Positions 22,424 to 24,238 of a stretch of DNA of 24,238 bases are shown piece by piece; the first letter of the stretch is position 1; each line of letters starts with the position of its first letter. Source of the stretch: JBDGRJ01 sp042218065 (lineage in GTDB: Bacteria; Patescibacteriota; Patescibacteriia; Magasanikbacterales; UBA922); contig JBDGRL010000028.1 in NCBI GenBank assembly GCA_042218065.1, positions 1 through 24,238 of the forward strand. The letters run 5' to 3'. A program made the position numbers and the translations under genes. The notes under the pieces are model-generated. The model was not told the origin of the DNA and searched no databases. It saw only the letters and a program-made list of their open reading frames with translations.

Positions 22424-22897
22424 ATGAAGTTAAAACCAAACTATTTCACAATCCCACTTTTAACTTTCACAGTTGCTTATCTAGGCAGAATGTTTACCAC
22501 TGCCGGTATCCAGTCCGGTTGGTATGAGACAATAACCAAACCCGCATGGACACCTTCAGGTAGTACGATAAGTTTAGTGTGGACAACCATATTTGTATTG
22601 ACAGCCATTTCCGCTTTAATTGTATGGAATAAGTGCAGTAGGGATACTAGGTTTAAAAAAATTATTGCTGTCTTTATCTTAAACGGTTTTTTGAATTTCT
22701 CATGGAGTTTTTTATTTTTCGGATCCGGGTTTGTAGGTTTTGCAGTAATTTGGTCCGGGCTCATTGCACTGACGGTCGGATTATTGATATACTGGATATG
22801 GAGCAAGTCCAGGTTGGCAGCGATTCTACTTATACCTTACTTAGCCTGGGTTTGTTTCGCCACTTATCTAAATTATGTTATTTTCACTTTAAATTAA
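22424..22897 (+). CDS. TspO/MBR-family tryptophan-rich membrane protein
   Basis: A 157-residue protein with five membrane helices. Family motifs are SGWYETITKPAWTPSG (near 31-46), LVWTTIFVLTAISALIVW, NFSWSFLFFG near 92-101, and the C-terminal PYLAWVCFATYLNYVIFTLN. TspO proteins bind porphyrins and other hydrophobic ligands and influence stress responses. The usual PPxWxFGPVWT segment is altered to TPSGSTISLVWT. Possible promoter elements precede it (TATAAT at 22375-22380, or TACAATAAAAT at 22407-22417 giving a near-leaderless start). It is followed closely by the lipoprotein gene (10 nt). Confidence 0.92.
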   Translation: MKLKPNYFTIPLLTFTVAYLGRMFTTAGIQSGWYETITKPAWTPSGSTISLVWTTIFVLTAISALIVWNKCSRDTRFKKIIAVFILNGFLNFSWSFLFFGSGFVGFAVIWSGLIALTVGLLIYWIWSKSRLAAILLIPYLAWVCFATYLNYVIFTLN

Positions 22898-22907
22898 TCA
22901 AAATCTT

Positions 22908-23393
22908 ATGAGAAAAGCAATATCTGTAATCTCGGCTTTCGTGTTGGCTTTCGTACTTATCGGCGCCGGATGTGGTCAAAATGCTAAAGCGCCTAATAAA
23001 GATAACCAGAAGAACGATAAAAATCAAAAACAAGCCTATACCCTCGAAGAATCAAAACAAATAGCAAAAGAGTGGATCCAAAATGAGTCCCCGACATATA
23101 CCTTTGATGGCTCAAAATTAAAGCTAAAAGAAAGCTCAAAGATGGATAAAGAGGATTGCCAGGATTGTTATGAGCTCGTATATGAATTTGAGTCTTCTCA
23201 TGGGGGCTATGGTGACAGATCTGATAAGATGGTTACACAAGTAATAACACCTCATGAAATGACTGTAATAGTAGAGCAAGGAGAAGTTACAAAAGCTATT
23301 ACTGATGGAAGATTTGATGAGATGAATGAGAAGATGGTTCAAAACAAAAACAATTCCGATAAAAACTCTTCTGAAGACGAAAATAATCAGTAA
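22908..23393 (+). CDS. Small lipoprotein of unknown function
   Basis: The 161-residue product has a lipoprotein signal: MRKAISVISAFVLAFVLIGAGC with the lipobox ending at Cys22, then a Lys/Asn/Gln-rich linker. The mature domain (about residues 42-140) has YTLEESKQIAKEWIQNESPTY, DCQDCYELVYEFES, HGGYGDRSDK and EVTKAITDGRFDEMNEKM, and ends with a polar low-complexity tail. The pattern of hydrophobic strands and the GGYGDR motif suggest a small conserved domain, but I do not recognise a named family. Two cysteines in DCQDCY could bind a metal or form a disulfide. It sits between tspO and a ZIP-type metal transporter, which makes a metal-related role possible; that is inference. Confidence 0.75.
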   Translation: MRKAISVISAFVLAFVLIGAGCGQNAKAPNKDNQKNDKNQKQAYTLEESKQIAKEWIQNESPTYTFDGSKLKLKESSKMDKEDCQDCYELVYEFESSHGGYGDRSDKMVTQVITPHEMTVIVEQGEVTKAITDGRFDEMNEKMVQNKNNSDKNSSEDENNQ

Positions 23394-23423
23394 ACAGATA
23401 CGGAAAGATAAGTTTTACATCTA

Positions 23424-24233
23424 ATGAGTTTATTACAAAATTTACTCCTGGTATTTATCGCCGGTCTTATCACTGACTTGGCTACCGGTTTGGGTGCTAT
23501 TCCATTTTTCTTTCAAAAAAAGATAGAGAGCTACTGGCTGGTGATTATGTGGGGTTTAGCTTCGGGCATAATGCTGTCGGCTTCGATATTTGGTTTGATG
23601 CCTGAAGCTATCAGCACCGGAACTTGGTTTGAGATATTGTTTGGTTTGGCTTTGGGAGTAGCTTTGGTCATACTTGGTAAAAAAGCATTGGAGAGATATG
23701 AGCTGGAGCCGGGTGTATTTGAGGAAGCAACCTTCAAGAAAATGATATTGATACTAGGAGTATTGACTGTGCATAGCTTTCCGGAAGGTGTAGCGATAGG
23801 TGTTTCTTTTGCTGAGCTTGGTTTTGACTCCGGTATTCCGTTTTATGGGTTTATGATACCGCCATTGGCGATAATAATGACGATCTCGATCTCGATACAT
23901 AACATACCAGAAGGAGTGGCTATCTCTATTCCCCTCAAAGCTATGGGTATGAATAAGTGGAAGATGCTGGGAGCCACTATATTTTCTAGTCTGCCTCAGC
24001 CTATAGGTGCTGTGGTTGCTTTTTTGTTTGTTCGCCAGGTAAAGCAGTTTGTTCCCGTCGGTTTTGCTTTTGCGGCAGGTGCTATGATTTATCTTGTGTT
24101 GACGGAGTTTGTAGAAGAGGCTGCAGAGGAGGGCGAGGATCTAGATGATTGGCGTATACCTTTTGCTGTAGGAACTGTTGTCGGTTTTATTATCATGATA
24201 GCTCTTGGTTTTTCTTTGGATTATGGTTTTTAA
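23424..24233 (+). CDS. ZIP-family divalent metal transporter
   Basis: A 269-residue membrane protein with about eight helices. The two metal-site helices carry HSFPEGVAIG (His117-Glu121) and HNIPEGVAIS (His159-Glu163), the hallmark of ZIP transporters that import zinc or other divalent metals. The N-terminal helix with LITDLATGLGAIPFFF and the LASGIMLSASIFGLMPEAI segment are typical of the ZupT/GufA branch. The cytoplasmic loop between helices 3 and 4 is short and lacks a His-rich stretch. It starts 30 nt after the lipoprotein gene and is probably co-transcribed with it. No SD is visible at a useful distance. The gene is complete; the window ends 5 bases later. Confidence 0.93.
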   Translation: MSLLQNLLLVFIAGLITDLATGLGAIPFFFQKKIESYWLVIMWGLASGIMLSASIFGLMPEAISTGTWFEILFGLALGVALVILGKKALERYELEPGVFEEATFKKMILILGVLTVHSFPEGVAIGVSFAELGFDSGIPFYGFMIPPLAIIMTISISIHNIPEGVAISIPLKAMGMNKWKMLGATIFSSLPQPIGAVVAFLFVRQVKQFVPVGFAFAAGAMIYLVLTEFVEEAAEEGEDLDDWRIPFAVGTVVGFIIMIALGFSLDYGF

Positions 24234-24238
24234 GTAGT

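Noticed and set aside
1..24238. TGA read as glycine (code 25, as in Gracilibacteria and SR1)
   Set aside because: All conserved genes run full length under the standard code with no internal TGA, and one gene ends in TGA.
1..24238. CRISPR arrays, tRNA or rRNA genes, insertion sequences
   Set aside because: I saw no regularly spaced repeats, no cloverleaf-like segments with conserved T-arm sequence, and no transposase or terminal inverted repeats in the readable sequence.

Overview
The window looks like part of a chromosome scaffold from a member of the Candidate Phyla Radiation (Patescibacteria). The DNA is AT-rich. Ribosomal proteins are recognisable but have acidic or shortened variations. 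Genes are tightly packed. Most genes have no Shine-Dalgarno (SD) sequence, and stop codons are almost all TAA (25 of 30 readable stops by my count, with TAG 4 and TGA 1). Several housekeeping proteins are reduced: RsmI and uL13 are short, PriA has no recognisable ATPase motifs, and RpoA lacks the usual C-terminal domain. I cannot place it in a particular CPR phylum without a tree. In-frame TGA is not read as glycine, so the standard bacterial code fits.

Layout. (1) 3-347: end of a GtrA-type membrane gene, cut by the window edge. (2) 354-4576: a consensus promoter, then a translation and transcription operon infA-rpmJ-rpsM-rpsK-rpsD-rpoA-rplQ-rplM-rpsI, closed by an intrinsic terminator. (3) 4595-10385: a surface-glycan operon with a Wzx-type flippase, a GT-C-like membrane protein, a DPM1/ALG5-type GT2, a GT4 and a second GT2. 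(4) 17694-10455, minus strand: an operon with a secreted lytic-transglycosylase-like repeat protein, a MEMO/LigB-fold protein, PriA, Def, Fmt and an O-antigen-ligase-like protein. It converges on the glycan operon. (5) 17691-21225: an accessory stretch of small, mostly monocistronic genes of unknown function with their own consensus promoters, strong SD sequences and hairpin terminators, interleaved with rsmI and an HNH-like gene. A 100-base assembly gap (21226-21325) breaks the last of them. (6) 21370-24233: an M14/AstE-like metallohydrolase, TspO, a lipoprotein and a ZIP-family metal transporter.

How the genes fit together. GtrA, the DPM1-like GT2 and the GT-C protein make a plausible polyprenyl-phosphate-sugar module: charge the carrier, flip it, transfer the sugar outside. 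The flippase, the GTs and the ligase make a plausible block-transfer module for a cell-surface polymer. Def and Fmt are the matched deformylation/formylation pair and sit with PriA, as in many bacteria.

Most notable observations: RpoA ends in two tandem SAP/HeH-like repeats instead of the normal alpha-CTD. PriA has lost Walker A, the DEEH motif and motif VI but kept all eight zinc cysteines. Accessory genes with strong SDs sit in a genome segment that otherwise lacks SDs. A recurrent 'stop-NNN-AAGGA-hairpin' arrangement follows three minus-strand accessory genes. It also suggests that a 72-residue gene really ends in another frame. A signal-peptide-encoding 5' extension lies one frame away from a probably leaderless ATG.
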